From Armatimonadetes bacterium Uphvl-Ar1 (GTDB lineage: Bacteria > Armatimonadota > Fimbriimonadia > Fimbriimonadales > Fimbriimonadaceae): 64,000 nt of DNA. A model generated the notes under the pieces. The model made no database searches. It was not told where the DNA came from and saw only the letters and a list, made by a program, of their open reading frames with translations. Within the stretch, counting starts at the first letter, position 1; each line of letters opens with the position of its first letter. This document shows positions 33,286 to 41,552 of the stretch, piece after piece. The stretch spans positions 1,054,001 to 1,118,000 of the forward strand of contig CP021423.1 of NCBI GenBank assembly GCA_002162075.1, read 5' to 3'. Both the position numbers and the translations under genes were made by a program.

Positions 33286-34226
33286 AGAGTTTCCGTGACT
33301 TTTTTGAGATTCTGAGCTTGATCGGGGTTTAACCCGCGCGCCCGAGATGCCAGGAGGGAAAGCCACTGACCGAATTGGATGTTCCAGAGCGGAGCCCAAA
33401 CTCCTTTGTCGGCTTTTGGAGCTTCGATGACCGTTGCCCCGGTGGCCCGGAGATCATCGGGGACTTCGCCGTAGAGGATGCAAGCCGTAGCCGGATTCGC
33501 CAGAGCTTTTGGGCCGTGGTGAAAATCGGCAATGCTGTAACTCTTCGCCGGGATGAGCGCGCATTCCATCAACTTAAGCGCGGTTTCAACGGCAGTGCAA
33601 TAGCTGTAGCCTCGACCCAAAGCGAAGATCGGGCTGCAACGGACAATATGACCGCTGTTTTCGCTGGCAACTTGAAGAGAATATTCGAGCCATTCTTGAT
33701 CAGGAAGGACAGGAGCGGGAATCTCGGCACCCATTGCTCGAACAAGTTGGCCCAAAGCGAGCAGAGAAGTGGAATAGGTTTTAGTTGCGGCGATGCTTTG
33801 CTCTTCGCCCGCGCCAAGGACAACGGAATAGGCGGCCTCTTGGGTTAATCGACTGCCCGGAGTATTGGTGATTGCTAGCGTATCGTGGCCCTGCTCACGG
33901 CAGTAGGCGATCACTTCACTGACATCTGGTGCCGCTCCCGATTGACTGATCCCAATCGCAAGGGACTTGGGGAATCGAATTTTGCTGTTGTGCTGTGTGA
34001 TTACACTCGGGGCGGCCAGGCTGACAGGGATTCCGAGGTGGATTTCGATCATGTACCGGGCGTAGAGCGCGGCGTGGTCGCTACTCCCTCGCGCAGCAAG
34101 AAGAATCATGTCATACGACTTTCCCGCGAGAAATTGTTTGAGTTCAGAAAAGTAGCGATCTGCGTTTTCGGCAAGCACCTGTGGCTGTTGCCGGATCTCT
34201 TTTTCCATTAAAATCCCAAGGGACAT
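33282..34226 (-). CDS. Double-SIS sugar isomerase, GlmS isomerase-like without glutaminase
   Basis: 314 residues with two SIS domains (about 35-160 and 190-300). The phosphosugar loops are seen as ARGSSDHAALYARYMIE and ISQSGAAPDVSEVI, with SIADFHHGPKALAN matching the GlmS isomerase helix. The N-terminal EKEIRQQPQ block is also GlmS-like, but the whole glutamine amidotransferase half is absent. It could be a glucosamine-6-phosphate deaminase (NagB-II) or a fructosyl-amine deglycase. Length fits those families. ATG overlaps nothing and no operon partner is seen. Confidence 0.8.
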   Translation of the reverse strand: MSLGILMEKEIRQQPQVLAENADRYFSELKQFLAGKSYDMILLAARGSSDHAALYARYMIEIHLGIPVSLAAPSVITQHNSKIRFPKSLAIGISQSGAAPDVSEVIAYCREQGHDTLAITNTPGSRLTQEAAYSVVLGAGEEQSIAATKTYSTSLLALGQLVRAMGAEIPAPVLPDQEWLEYSLQVASENSGHIVRCSPIFALGRGYSYCTAVETALKLMECALIPAKSYSIADFHHGPKALANPATACILYGEVPDDLRATGATVIEAPKADKGVWAPLWNIQFGQWLSLLASRARGLNPDQAQNLKKVTETL

Positions 34227-34322
34227 GACTCTGTGAGACTACCTTTGGTTAGGTAGATTAAATTGCCATTGGTCGGAGGTTTCCTGGTGTCTGCGAAGCG
34301 GACGCCGAAGGTGAGCCGTCTG

Positions 34323-35360
34323 ATGGAATACAAAACCATGGTCTTGCCAGCACTTGCACTTGCCCTGATGTCTCAGGAGACTCCCACGAAGGATTATGTC
34401 AACACGAACGTTGACCTAAAAATGAAATATCCCGCCGACTGGGAACTCAAGCGGGAGAAACTTTCGGATCAGCTGAGATTCAAAGTTGACGGGAAGCAGG
34501 TTTATGTTGATCTCATGGGAATTGAAATGAACTTTCCGGCATCACACTGGCAAGAAGTCACTCGCGAAATCAATACCAATAATGATCGTGCAGTCTTGCG
34601 GCAATGGGAAGAAGAATTTTTGGGAGTACCGCTCCTCTTGACCAAGGTTCGGGACATCAGCAAAGCGGATTCCGAGATCACGATTACTGGACTGTTGATG
34701 AGTAACCGCCCACAACGATTCTTGTTCCGTCTGTTTGCGCCCGACTCGGTTTCGATCCAAGCTGAAGAGATATGGAATCGAGTGCTGTTGAGTGCCGATA
34801 CGGTCAGCGGGAAGCTCCCCAGTGAAGCATTAACAACTGGTCAGCAGGGGGGTGGAACGACCCCTCCGCCGACATCGGATAATGGAAAAACTCACGTCCT
34901 CCGGCCCCGAGATATGGCTCCGAAGAATCCGGTTTTGGGTTCTCAACGAACTGTCCTTGAAGAATCTCGTGGAACATTCCTCTATCTTCCGGAAGGATGG
35001 ACGAGAGAGAGCGATCAGATCAACATAGGGGCGACTAGAGTCGTGTTTGGACATGGAATCGGAGATGAACGGGTTGCTCGGCGCGATTGGTTACAAGCGT
35101 GTGGGCGAGCACTTGACCGGATAACCCGCGTTGAAAGCCGGGTCGAACCAGAATTAGGTTATCTGGACACTGGTTGTAAGGGAACTCATTTGCTTCGGCG
35201 GGGCCAAAAGGATGGTCAGACAGAAGTGCAGTGGGTTGCGTACGGTTGGAAGGGTGGCTACTTCTATCATTTGAGCTGGTTTGGAACTGAGCTTGAGTTC
35301 AAAACCGCGGAGAGTCAGCTTGCGACTCTGCATAACCGACTGGCGATTTCGTCCGAATGA
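34323..35360 (+). CDS. Exported protein of unknown function
   Basis: 345 residues from ATG 34323 behind AAGGTGAG. A short hydrophobic signal (MVLPALALALMSQ) is followed by two similar halves of about 120 residues, each with a basic strand-helix pattern (NVDLKMKYPADWELKREKLS and ESRGTFLYLPEGWTRES), separated by a Pro/Gly/Thr-rich linker near 180. The PsbP/DUF1795-like fold is possible for each half. No catalytic motif. Its TGA overlaps the tsaB ATG by four bases, so it may be translated with tsaB. Confidence 0.6.
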   Translation: MEYKTMVLPALALALMSQETPTKDYVNTNVDLKMKYPADWELKREKLSDQLRFKVDGKQVYVDLMGIEMNFPASHWQEVTREINTNNDRAVLRQWEEEFLGVPLLLTKVRDISKADSEITITGLLMSNRPQRFLFRLFAPDSVSIQAEEIWNRVLLSADTVSGKLPSEALTTGQQGGGTTPPPTSDNGKTHVLRPRDMAPKNPVLGSQRTVLEESRGTFLYLPEGWTRESDQINIGATRVVFGHGIGDERVARRDWLQACGRALDRITRVESRVEPELGYLDTGCKGTHLLRRGQKDGQTEVQWVAYGWKGGYFYHLSWFGTELEFKTAESQLATLHNRLAISSE

Positions 35361-35917
35361 CCCTCGCTCTGTCGACATCGACTCCGTTTGCAGCAGTTGC
35401 GCTCTTTGATGGTGCGCAACTCGTTACTCGGAATTGCAAAGAAAGCCGTCGTGCGGCTTCTTCGGCAATCATCGAAATGAGGGAGTTGTTACCAACGGCA
35501 GAAATTTCCCGGATTGTAGTTGATGTCGGCCCGGGGAGCTTTACGGGCGTACGGGTTGGCGTGACCATGGCTAAAATGTGGGCGGAGATTGAAGGGCTTC
35601 CGCTGTTCGGCGTGGAGTCGTTCGACTTGTTTGGATCAGGGCCAGTTGCGATTCCGAGTAAGCGTGGCGAAGTTTTCTTGCGAATACCGGGACACCCATC
35701 GCAAACAATCGGTGTCGGCGAAGCCGAGAAGATTGACGGAGTCAAGTTTGTGAATGAAGTTGAAATGAATTCGATTCTGACGGTTTTGCCATTGGATCGA
35801 ATTTTCGAGTCTGATCCATTGGGGTTGATGCCGAGCTATGTGGGAGAGCCAAACATTTCGGTCGCCAAGCAGGCGCACATTATGGGTGAAACCTTTGGCG
35901 GGAGGGGCGATGTTTGA
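35357..35917 (+). CDS. tsaB: tRNA threonylcarbamoyladenosine biosynthesis protein TsaB
   Basis: 186 residues. TsaB is the partner of TsaD in making t6A37 in ANN-decoding tRNAs. The core motif VDVGPGSFTGVRVGVTMAK (about 55-73) is the diagnostic loop, after the ALSTSTPFAAVALFD start strand. It is shorter than many family members (about 210-230), lacking part of the C-terminus, but nothing is frameshifted. It overlaps the upstream gene by four bases and the murB start by eight. Confidence 0.85.
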   Translation: MTLALSTSTPFAAVALFDGAQLVTRNCKESRRAASSAIIEMRELLPTAEISRIVVDVGPGSFTGVRVGVTMAKMWAEIEGLPLFGVESFDLFGSGPVAIPSKRGEVFLRIPGHPSQTIGVGEAEKIDGVKFVNEVEMNSILTVLPLDRIFESDPLGLMPSYVGEPNISVAKQAHIMGETFGGRGDV

Positions 35918-36880
35918 TCTTCCGGGGATTGTTGCCGAGCAACGTCTGGACGTTTACACGACCCTCAAAGCCGGCGGACGAGCCGAGTATTTCTATTCCG
36001 CTCGGACTCGAAGTGAAATGGCAAATTCTGCCATCCTTGCCCAAGAAAATGGAGTCGTGCAAACCATTCTTGGATGGGGAAGCAATGTTTTGCCATCCGA
36101 CAATGGTGTAGTTGGACTTGTGACGCTGAATCAAGCGGCAGAAATAGAGTGCGATCAGAGCGGATTCGTAGAAGTGGATTCGGGAGCAGGATTTCAGGAT
36201 TTGTTTCTGAAGTGTGCGCAAGCCGGATTGGGTGGATTTGAGTTTGCGGTGGGGATTCCGGGAACGGTGGGCGGAGCGTTAGTGAGCAATGCGGGTGCGT
36301 ACCGGAACAATGTTTCGGCATTTCTCATCGAAATTGAAGTTGTCGAGAATGGCATCCGTGAATGGCGTACTCCAGAATTCATGAAATTTGAGTACAGAGA
36401 TTCGGTTCTCCGACAGATCGATGCGCCTCAAATTGTGCTTCTGGCTGTTCGATTCCAATTGGAGTCACGAAAGCGAAAAGATATTTATGATGATGCGCGG
36501 GACTACCAAAGGCAAAGGATCGGCAAGCAACCACCTTCCGCGAGTTGCGGGAGTTTTTTTAAGAACGTTGTTGACCATGATCTCGCTCAACGGATTGAAG
36601 GGCTATCCGACGGGATGCGAGCGGCAGGGGTCATTCCGGCGGGATTTTGATCGAGCAATGTGGTTTGAAGGGGACACGATTTGGTGGCGCAATGATCGGA
36701 GCGCGTCACGCTAATTTCTTACTCAATGTGCGGGGTGCGACGGCGAGCGATATTCGCCGGCTTGCCGAGCATGCGTCTCGCCAGGTACACGATCGATTTG
36801 GAGTGCAATTAGAAGAAGAAGCACTTTATTTAGGCGATTGGTCACAGTGGCAAACCACAGGTGACTTGAGCCATTCATGA
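35910..36880 (+). pseudogene. murB: UDP-N-acetylenolpyruvoylglucosamine reductase MurB, split by one missing base
   Basis: MurB reduces enolpyruvyl-UDP-GlcNAc with FAD/NADPH in peptidoglycan synthesis. From ATG 35910 (behind GGAGGGG) the frame has the FAD blocks GWGSNVLPSDNG and GIPGTVGGALVSNAGAY and the proton-donor loop SASCGSFFKN. It ends at TGA 36648 after VIPAGF. The -1 frame continues at once with LIEQCGLKGTRFGGAMIGAR, which is the normal MurB C-terminal domain, to 36880. Restoring one T in the TTTT run at 36645-36648 gives a 323-residue protein of normal length. MurB is essential, so a sequencing error is more likely than a real mutation. Confidence 0.9.
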
Positions 36881-36881
36881 A

Positions 36882-38059
36882 CTACAGGATCATAATTTCC
36901 CGCTGAGGCGGCATAAGCCACTCGCATCCTGATTCGGTCACGAGAACCATTTCTTCAAGCCCAAGGTAGCCCCGCCCAGGGATTGTCACTCCAAGTTCCA
37001 GGGTGTAGATTTCTCCGGCTCGGATTGGGATGTTAGGGGTGTTACCGTAGCGGGGCCATTGCGGCCCAAGGAGTGCACCCCCGTCGTGGGCTTTTCGTCC
37101 AACTTGGTGTCCGAGGGCGTGCTGGTACTCGGGAAATCCTGCTTGGATAATGTATTGCCGGGCGACTTGGTCAACTTGATGTCCTAATACTCCGGGTCGG
37201 AGGACTTGTGATGCGGCTTGAATTGCGCCGGAGACTCCGCGAAATGTGGCGGCTACATCTTCCGGAATTTCGTCGCCAACATACCAGCTTCGCTGAATGT
37301 CCCCGCTATAGCCGTTTTTAGTCAGCCCAAGATCAACGTGGAAGATGTGTCCGGGTTGGATCGTGATGTTTTCGGATGGAATTCCGTGGCCGATCATTGA
37401 ATCAGGTCCTGAATTCACAATGGGATCACCAGCCGGATCCCATGAGAAAGTCAAGTTGCGCTCTCTTGCCAAGGCATGAACATGGTCGTAGACCGATCTT
37501 TCGGAGATTCCGATTCGGGCAAAGGAGGCAATATCGTCAAACATCCGTTGGGTTTCGATTAATGCACCGCGAACCCGTTCAACTTCTTGGGGGACTTGAC
37601 TCCACGGAGGGCCATCACCGTTGGCGCAGCAGAAAATAATTCATAGCGATCACCGATCATGCGCTGGAGGTTGAGATACATCCCGTGGGTGAGCCCGTCG
37701 GCCATGACGTCATCTTCACTGTAATTCACGGCGATCCGACCACCATTGGGGAGAAGTCGTTCAAGAGTTTCGAGCAGAATTGGCTCTATATCTTGAATGT
37801 AAGGAATCACTTCATCCCAATCTCCGGAGTGGAGGAGCGGGTCTGCATCATAGTTGCCGACAATCGCGATTGATTGACCGGCTGGGCTGATCAGGAGGGC
37901 ACTTTGCCAGGTTAGTCCGCCGTCCATGAGGAGCGGCAGGACGGGATCCGATCCGGCAGATGTTTCGCGGACATAGGTTATCCAGAGATCGGCTCCGCTG
38001 AGTGAGATGAGTTCTGCGGCTTGACGAAGCTTTTCGCGGTAGAGGGAGACCATTTTCAT
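36882..38059 (-). pseudogene. M24 Xaa-Pro peptidase, split by one missing base
   Basis: Two frames make one enzyme. The first (37559-38059) is a creatinase-like N-terminal domain ending VMALRGVKSPKKLNGFAVH. The second, to 36882, is the pita-bread M24 domain with metal ligands in HVDLGL, YSGDIQ, ALGHQVG, LELGV and LEEM. Between them, the frame with one C added to the five-base G run at 37589-37593 reads KSP-x-EVERVRGALIETQRMFD, the usual linker, giving 392 residues. An aminopeptidase or creatinase-like role is likely. Convergent with murB, one base apart. Confidence 0.85.
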
Positions 38060-38111
38060 ATTGTGGACAACTTTAGCAACTGGTCAGCCAATTTTTAAGA
38101 GAGTGTGATGG

Positions 38112-38117
38112 TATGAT
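38112..38117 (+). promoter_or_regulatory. Possible -10 element of glnA
   Basis: TATGAT, about 108 bases before the glnA ATG and 38 bases before the attenuator-like hairpin. No good -35 is found at 16-18 bases, so this is a weak call. Confidence 0.35.
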
Positions 38118-38154
38118 GAATATCCGACGGCAATGAAGCTGAACGGGCGCAATG

Positions 38155-38192
38155 GAGCCTCCAGGATGTGAATTCTGGGGGCTCTTGTCTTT
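38155..38192 (+). terminator. Attenuator-like hairpin in the glnA leader
   Basis: A 10-bp stem with one G-U pair (arms 38155-38164 and 38175-38184), ten-base loop, then TTGTCTTT. It stands 33 bases upstream of the glnA ATG, so transcripts would have to read through it to make glutamine synthetase. No recognised riboswitch sequence is seen around it. Confidence 0.5.
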
Positions 38193-38224
38193 CAAGTTTA
38201 GTGGAATTGGCAAAGGAACAACTC

Positions 38225-39634
38225 ATGACGGCGGCTGAAGCAATTGATCTCATAGAATCCAACGACTGCGAATTCGTGGACATTCGATTTACTGACCCAT
38301 TTGGGATGTGGCATCACTTTACAATGCCAACCCATGCCTTCACCGAGGAGACGTTCGCGGATGGACTGCCGTTTGATGGATCGAGTATTCGAGGATTTAA
38401 GTCAATCAATGAGTCGGATATGCTTCTCAAGCCCGACCCAACGAGCGTATTCATTGATCCGTTTTTTGAGCACACGACAGCCGTAGTCATTTGCGATATC
38501 GAAGACCCGATTACCCACGAGCCGTATTCCCGCGATCCTCGCTATACGGCGCGCAAAGGATTGGAGTATCTGAACAGCACCGGAATTGCGGACACGGCTT
38601 ATTTTGGGCCTGAGCCAGAGTTTTTCGTCTTCGACAAGATGGCCTATTCCATTGATCCGAACAATATGTTCTTTGCGATTGACAGCATGGAAGCAAGTTG
38701 GAACAGTGGGAAAGAAGACGCTACCGGCTACTCGATGCGGACGAAGGGTGGTTATTTCCCGGCTCCGCCGAGCGATAAGCTTCACGATATGCGATCCAAC
38801 ATGATCCTGACTTTGGAGAATGTTGGTATTCAAACCGAGATTCATCACCACGAGGTGGGTGGAGCAGGGCAGTGTGAGATTGACTTTCGGTTTGACGAAC
38901 TCTTGAATACCGCCGACAAGGTGATGAAGTTCAAATATGTCGTCAAGAACGTTGCCGCCCAGTACGGTTGTGCAGCGACCTTTATGCCGAAGCCGCTTTT
39001 TGGCGACAACGGCAGCGGGATGCACGTTCACCAGTCGTTGTGGAAGAACGGAGAAAATTTGTTTTATGATCGCGACGGATATGGCGGATTGAGCGAAATG
39101 GCCATTCACTACATCGGCGGAATTTTGAAACATGCTCCCGCATTGCTCGCCTTCACCAATCCGAGCACGAACAGCTATCGGCGACTGGTTCCGGGCTATG
39201 AGGCACCAATCAACCTGGTTTATTCGGCGCGAAACCGCTCCGCTTGTATTCGGATTCCGATGGTCGGCGATTCTCCCAAGGCAAAACGAATCGAATTTCG
39301 GGCTCCGGATCCTACGGCGAACCCCTATCTCGCTTTCACGGCGATGATGATGGCGGGTCTGGACGGGATCATCAACAAGATCGAACCGCCCAAGCCCGTT
39401 GACAAAGACCTCTATGAACTGGCTCCGGAAGAAAAATTGGACATTCCTCAAACACCGGGCAATCTCCGAGAAGTCTTACAAGCACTGCGCGACGATCATG
39501 AATTCTTGACTCGGGGCGATGTCTTTACTGAGGATTTGATTGACGCCTACATCAACTTCAAACTAATCCACGAGTGCGATGCGGTTGACTTGCGTCCCCA
39601 CCCAATGGAGTTCTATCTCTACAACGACATTTAA
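38225..39634 (+). CDS. glnA: Glutamine synthetase, type I-beta
   Basis: 469 residues from ATG 38225, with AAAGGA upstream. It ligates ammonia to glutamate with ATP. The fold motifs are present: DGSSIRGF (about 51-58), the EPEFFVFD and NGSGMHVHQS metal and substrate sites, and the RIEFRAPDPTANPYLAF block. Tyr397, in KDLYELAPEE, is exactly the adenylylated tyrosine of the I-beta class, so GlnE-type control is likely; glnE is not in the window. Length is the canonical 469. The leader has an attenuator-like hairpin, and a strong terminator follows. Confidence 0.97.
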   Translation: MTAAEAIDLIESNDCEFVDIRFTDPFGMWHHFTMPTHAFTEETFADGLPFDGSSIRGFKSINESDMLLKPDPTSVFIDPFFEHTTAVVICDIEDPITHEPYSRDPRYTARKGLEYLNSTGIADTAYFGPEPEFFVFDKMAYSIDPNNMFFAIDSMEASWNSGKEDATGYSMRTKGGYFPAPPSDKLHDMRSNMILTLENVGIQTEIHHHEVGGAGQCEIDFRFDELLNTADKVMKFKYVVKNVAAQYGCAATFMPKPLFGDNGSGMHVHQSLWKNGENLFYDRDGYGGLSEMAIHYIGGILKHAPALLAFTNPSTNSYRRLVPGYEAPINLVYSARNRSACIRIPMVGDSPKAKRIEFRAPDPTANPYLAFTAMMMAGLDGIINKIEPPKPVDKDLYELAPEEKLDIPQTPGNLREVLQALRDDHEFLTRGDVFTEDLIDAYINFKLIHECDAVDLRPHPMEFYLYNDI

Positions 39635-39648
39635 GTTGTGGTGACTCA

Positions 39649-39686
39649 AATTCCCCTGGAGAGTTTTTTCCAGGGGAATTTCTTTT
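39649..39686 (+). terminator. Rho-independent terminator of glnA
   Basis: A perfect 12-bp stem (39649-39660 with 39669-39680) with loop GAGTTTTT, followed by TCTTTT. It starts 14 bases after the glnA stop. Confidence 0.95.
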
Positions 39687-39767
39687 GTTGGGGAAAGAAT
39701 TGGGGGAATCGTTCTCGGTTTCAAGTCCGTCCGAAATACTGCATGTTGTAAGCTCAACTTGCCTTTC

Positions 39768-39783
39768 ACCCTATATCTTGTAG
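39768..39783 (+). promoter_or_regulatory. Predicted NrdR box 1 upstream of nrdB
   Basis: ACCCTATATCTTGTAG, which in reverse reads as the second copy's ACAAGATATwGGG core. It matches the NrdR consensus A-C-A-C-w-A-t-A-t-x-t-T-G-T-G-T in its central ten bases. 132 bases before the nrdB ATG. Confidence 0.65.
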
Positions 39784-39822
39784 CTGACCGGATAGAGAAA
39801 TGTATGCAATCGTGCTAACGGG

Positions 39823-39838
39823 ACACAAGATATTGGGG
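39823..39838 (+). promoter_or_regulatory. Predicted NrdR box 2 upstream of nrdB
   Basis: ACACAAGATATTGGGG, inverted relative to the first box, with centres 55 bases apart (about five helical turns). Paired boxes are the normal target of the ATP-cone repressor NrdR, which represses ribonucleotide reductase genes. nrdR is not in the window. Confidence 0.65.
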
Positions 39839-39915
39839 TAGAACTAGACAGTCGTCTACGCTGCCTGGACTGGGATGCGGGAGTGGCGCTGGAAAGAAGG
39901 ACGAAACGACAGAAA

Positions 39916-41004
39916 ATGAACACAATTTCAATCAAATTGGGCGAACGCGAGTTTGTGCTCGACCGCGAAAAAGCCGAAGCGGCTCAGGCGGGCAAGCAAG
40001 TGATTAATGGTCGGGAGACGATGGCCTTCAATCTGTTACCGCTCAAATACTCTTGGGCCTATGAGTTGTATCGCAAGATGAAGGCGAATCACTGGGAGCC
40101 GGAAGATATTCCGATGCAACGGGATGTTGAGCAATGGCGCAGTGACACCGCGCTCAGCGATGTTGATCGCTGGGTGATTCGGATGGCGATTGGCTACTTT
40201 AGCGCGGCGGAAGGAATTGTCGGAGACAATATTCTTCACGTTGTTCGAGAGGAGGTCACGGCTTCTGAATTGAAACTCGTATTGGGTCGCCACGCTCATG
40301 AAGAGAACATCCACGCAGACAGCTTGCTGTATATGATTTCCAGTCTGGGAATCAATCCGCATGAATGCGAAGCGATGTTTGAAGACGTGGCTACGATCAA
40401 GCGGAAGAATGAGTTTTTGACCCGGGTGAGCCACGATTTGCGCCGGGACATGGACTTGACCCAAACTCGGGAGAAGCAGAAGCTCGCCAAGAACATCTTC
40501 ATGTTTGGTCAGTGCATGGAAGGAACCCAGTTTTATGGCCTCTTCGGGATGGTTTTGAGCCTTTATCGCCAGGGCAAGATTCCCGGCATTGGACAGATGT
40601 TCCGCTACACATTGCGAGACGAGAGTAACCACATCGAAGTGTTCCGGCAACTCCTGATGGAACTCGTGGACGAAAACCCGGACATTTGGACGGAAGAATT
40701 CAAGATCGAGTTGGTTGAGACGATGAAGGAGGCGGTTGCTCTGGAGAAGGAGTTCATCAAGGACTGCTTGCCGGTTGCGGCGGTTGGTTTGAGCGCCGAA
40801 GAGTTCATGCAATACATTGACTACATTGCGGATCGCCGACTCGAAGGGTGCGGACTGCCGGAGTTGAATCCGGGGATTCAGAATCCGTTGCCGTGGCTCG
40901 CGGAGCTGATGGACATGAAGAAGGAGCAGAACTTCTTTGAAGGTCGGGTGACGGAGTATCAGAAGTCTTCGGCTCTGGCTTCAGTCAGCGACGACGAGTT
41001 ATGA
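39916..41004 (+). CDS. nrdB: Ribonucleotide reductase R2 subunit, class Ic-like (no radical tyrosine)
   Basis: 362 residues from ATG 39916. R2 generates the oxidising cofactor for dNTP synthesis; its partner nrdA is not in the window. The six metal ligands are clear: Glu99, Glu130, His133, Glu202, Glu236 and His239, with near-chlamydial spacing. The position four after His133, where the radical Tyr sits in class Ia, is Leu137 (HADSLLYM). The C-terminal block NFFEGRVTEYQ is of Ic style. A Mn/Fe or other metal cofactor is therefore expected, as for Ic proteins with Phe, Leu or Val there. Paired NrdR boxes lie upstream. Confidence 0.93.
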   Translation: MNTISIKLGEREFVLDREKAEAAQAGKQVINGRETMAFNLLPLKYSWAYELYRKMKANHWEPEDIPMQRDVEQWRSDTALSDVDRWVIRMAIGYFSAAEGIVGDNILHVVREEVTASELKLVLGRHAHEENIHADSLLYMISSLGINPHECEAMFEDVATIKRKNEFLTRVSHDLRRDMDLTQTREKQKLAKNIFMFGQCMEGTQFYGLFGMVLSLYRQGKIPGIGQMFRYTLRDESNHIEVFRQLLMELVDENPDIWTEEFKIELVETMKEAVALEKEFIKDCLPVAAVGLSAEEFMQYIDYIADRRLEGCGLPELNPGIQNPLPWLAELMDMKKEQNFFEGRVTEYQKSSALASVSDDEL

Positions 41005-41013
41005 TAGTAGGAT

Positions 41014-41035
41014 GGGGTGAGTGAAGGCTCACCCC
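41014..41035 (+). terminator. Hairpin after nrdB
   Basis: An 8-bp GGGGTGAG/CTCACCCC stem with a six-base loop, 9 bases past the nrdB stop. No U-tract follows, so it may slow rather than end transcription. It makes a GTG inside it an unlikely start for the next gene. Confidence 0.45.
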
Positions 41036-41046
41036 AATCGCGATTT

Positions 41047-41544
41047 ATGGGTAAGTGGGAAAACTTCAACATATGGCGGGGGCGGTTGCCGCATTGGCGA
41101 GCGGATGATGTTCGGTATTACGCGACATTTCGCCACAAGCGCCCTCTCACCGAGATGGAGCAGTGGTTGCTCTATCAGCGGCTGATGCGAGCACAACGGC
41201 GAAAATTTGATTATTTAATTCTGTGCGTCCTTCCAGAAAAGACTGAGATGATCTTCACGGTCAACACCGGGCCTGATGATGAGCCGTACGAGCTGAGTGA
41301 TGTCATCGAGAAGGCGAAACGCCAAGCGGGGAACCAGATCATTAAGAAAAGTGAGGAGCGGTGGCCCCCGTTCTACGGCGAGAGTTACGACCGCATTATT
41401 CGAGACGAAGCGGAGTTTGAAGCAACTTGGGAGTCAATTTTGAGTTCACCGGTTGACAACGAACTCTGCGAGGATCCGGACGAGTGGGAAACACTTTTCG
41501 TGCCGGACGCCCCCGACACCGTTTATTTATTCAGTGTGTTCTAG
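41047..41544 (+). CDS. Decayed REP-associated (Y1/IS200-like) transposase homologue
   Basis: 165 residues from ATG 41047. The layout is that of RAYT transposases: WRADDVRYYATFRHKRPLTE, then LYQRLMRAQRRKFDYLILCV, then SYDRIIRDEAEFEATWE and SSPVDNELCEDPDEWETL. Where active members have the metal-binding H-u-H (...MPNHVHLL...), this has LPEKTEMIF, and the Tyr of the YI-NP motif is Ser. Both catalytic features are therefore lost, and no flanking REP repeats are seen. A DNA-binding domesticated role is the best guess. Between nrdB and a regulator gene. Confidence 0.65.
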   Translation: MGKWENFNIWRGRLPHWRADDVRYYATFRHKRPLTEMEQWLLYQRLMRAQRRKFDYLILCVLPEKTEMIFTVNTGPDDEPYELSDVIEKAKRQAGNQIIKKSEERWPPFYGESYDRIIRDEAEFEATWESILSSPVDNELCEDPDEWETLFVPDAPDTVYLFSVF

Positions 41545-41552
41545 AATAAGCG

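Noticed and set aside
38060-38224. A glutamine riboswitch upstream of glnA
   Set aside because: Only a generic hairpin with U-tract is present; the conserved glutamine riboswitch bases are not seen.
38402-39451. A 349-residue minus-strand frame inside glnA
   Set aside because: It is exactly antisense to a canonical glutamine synthetase with no ribosome-binding site or family sequence. Long antisense frames are expected opposite conserved GC-rich third positions.
40036-40812. A 258-residue minus-strand frame inside nrdB
   Set aside because: Antisense to a complete nrdB with all metal ligands; composition is not protein-like.
41017-41046. GTG start of the transposase-derived protein
   Set aside because: The codon lies inside a strong hairpin; the ATG at 41047 fits better.
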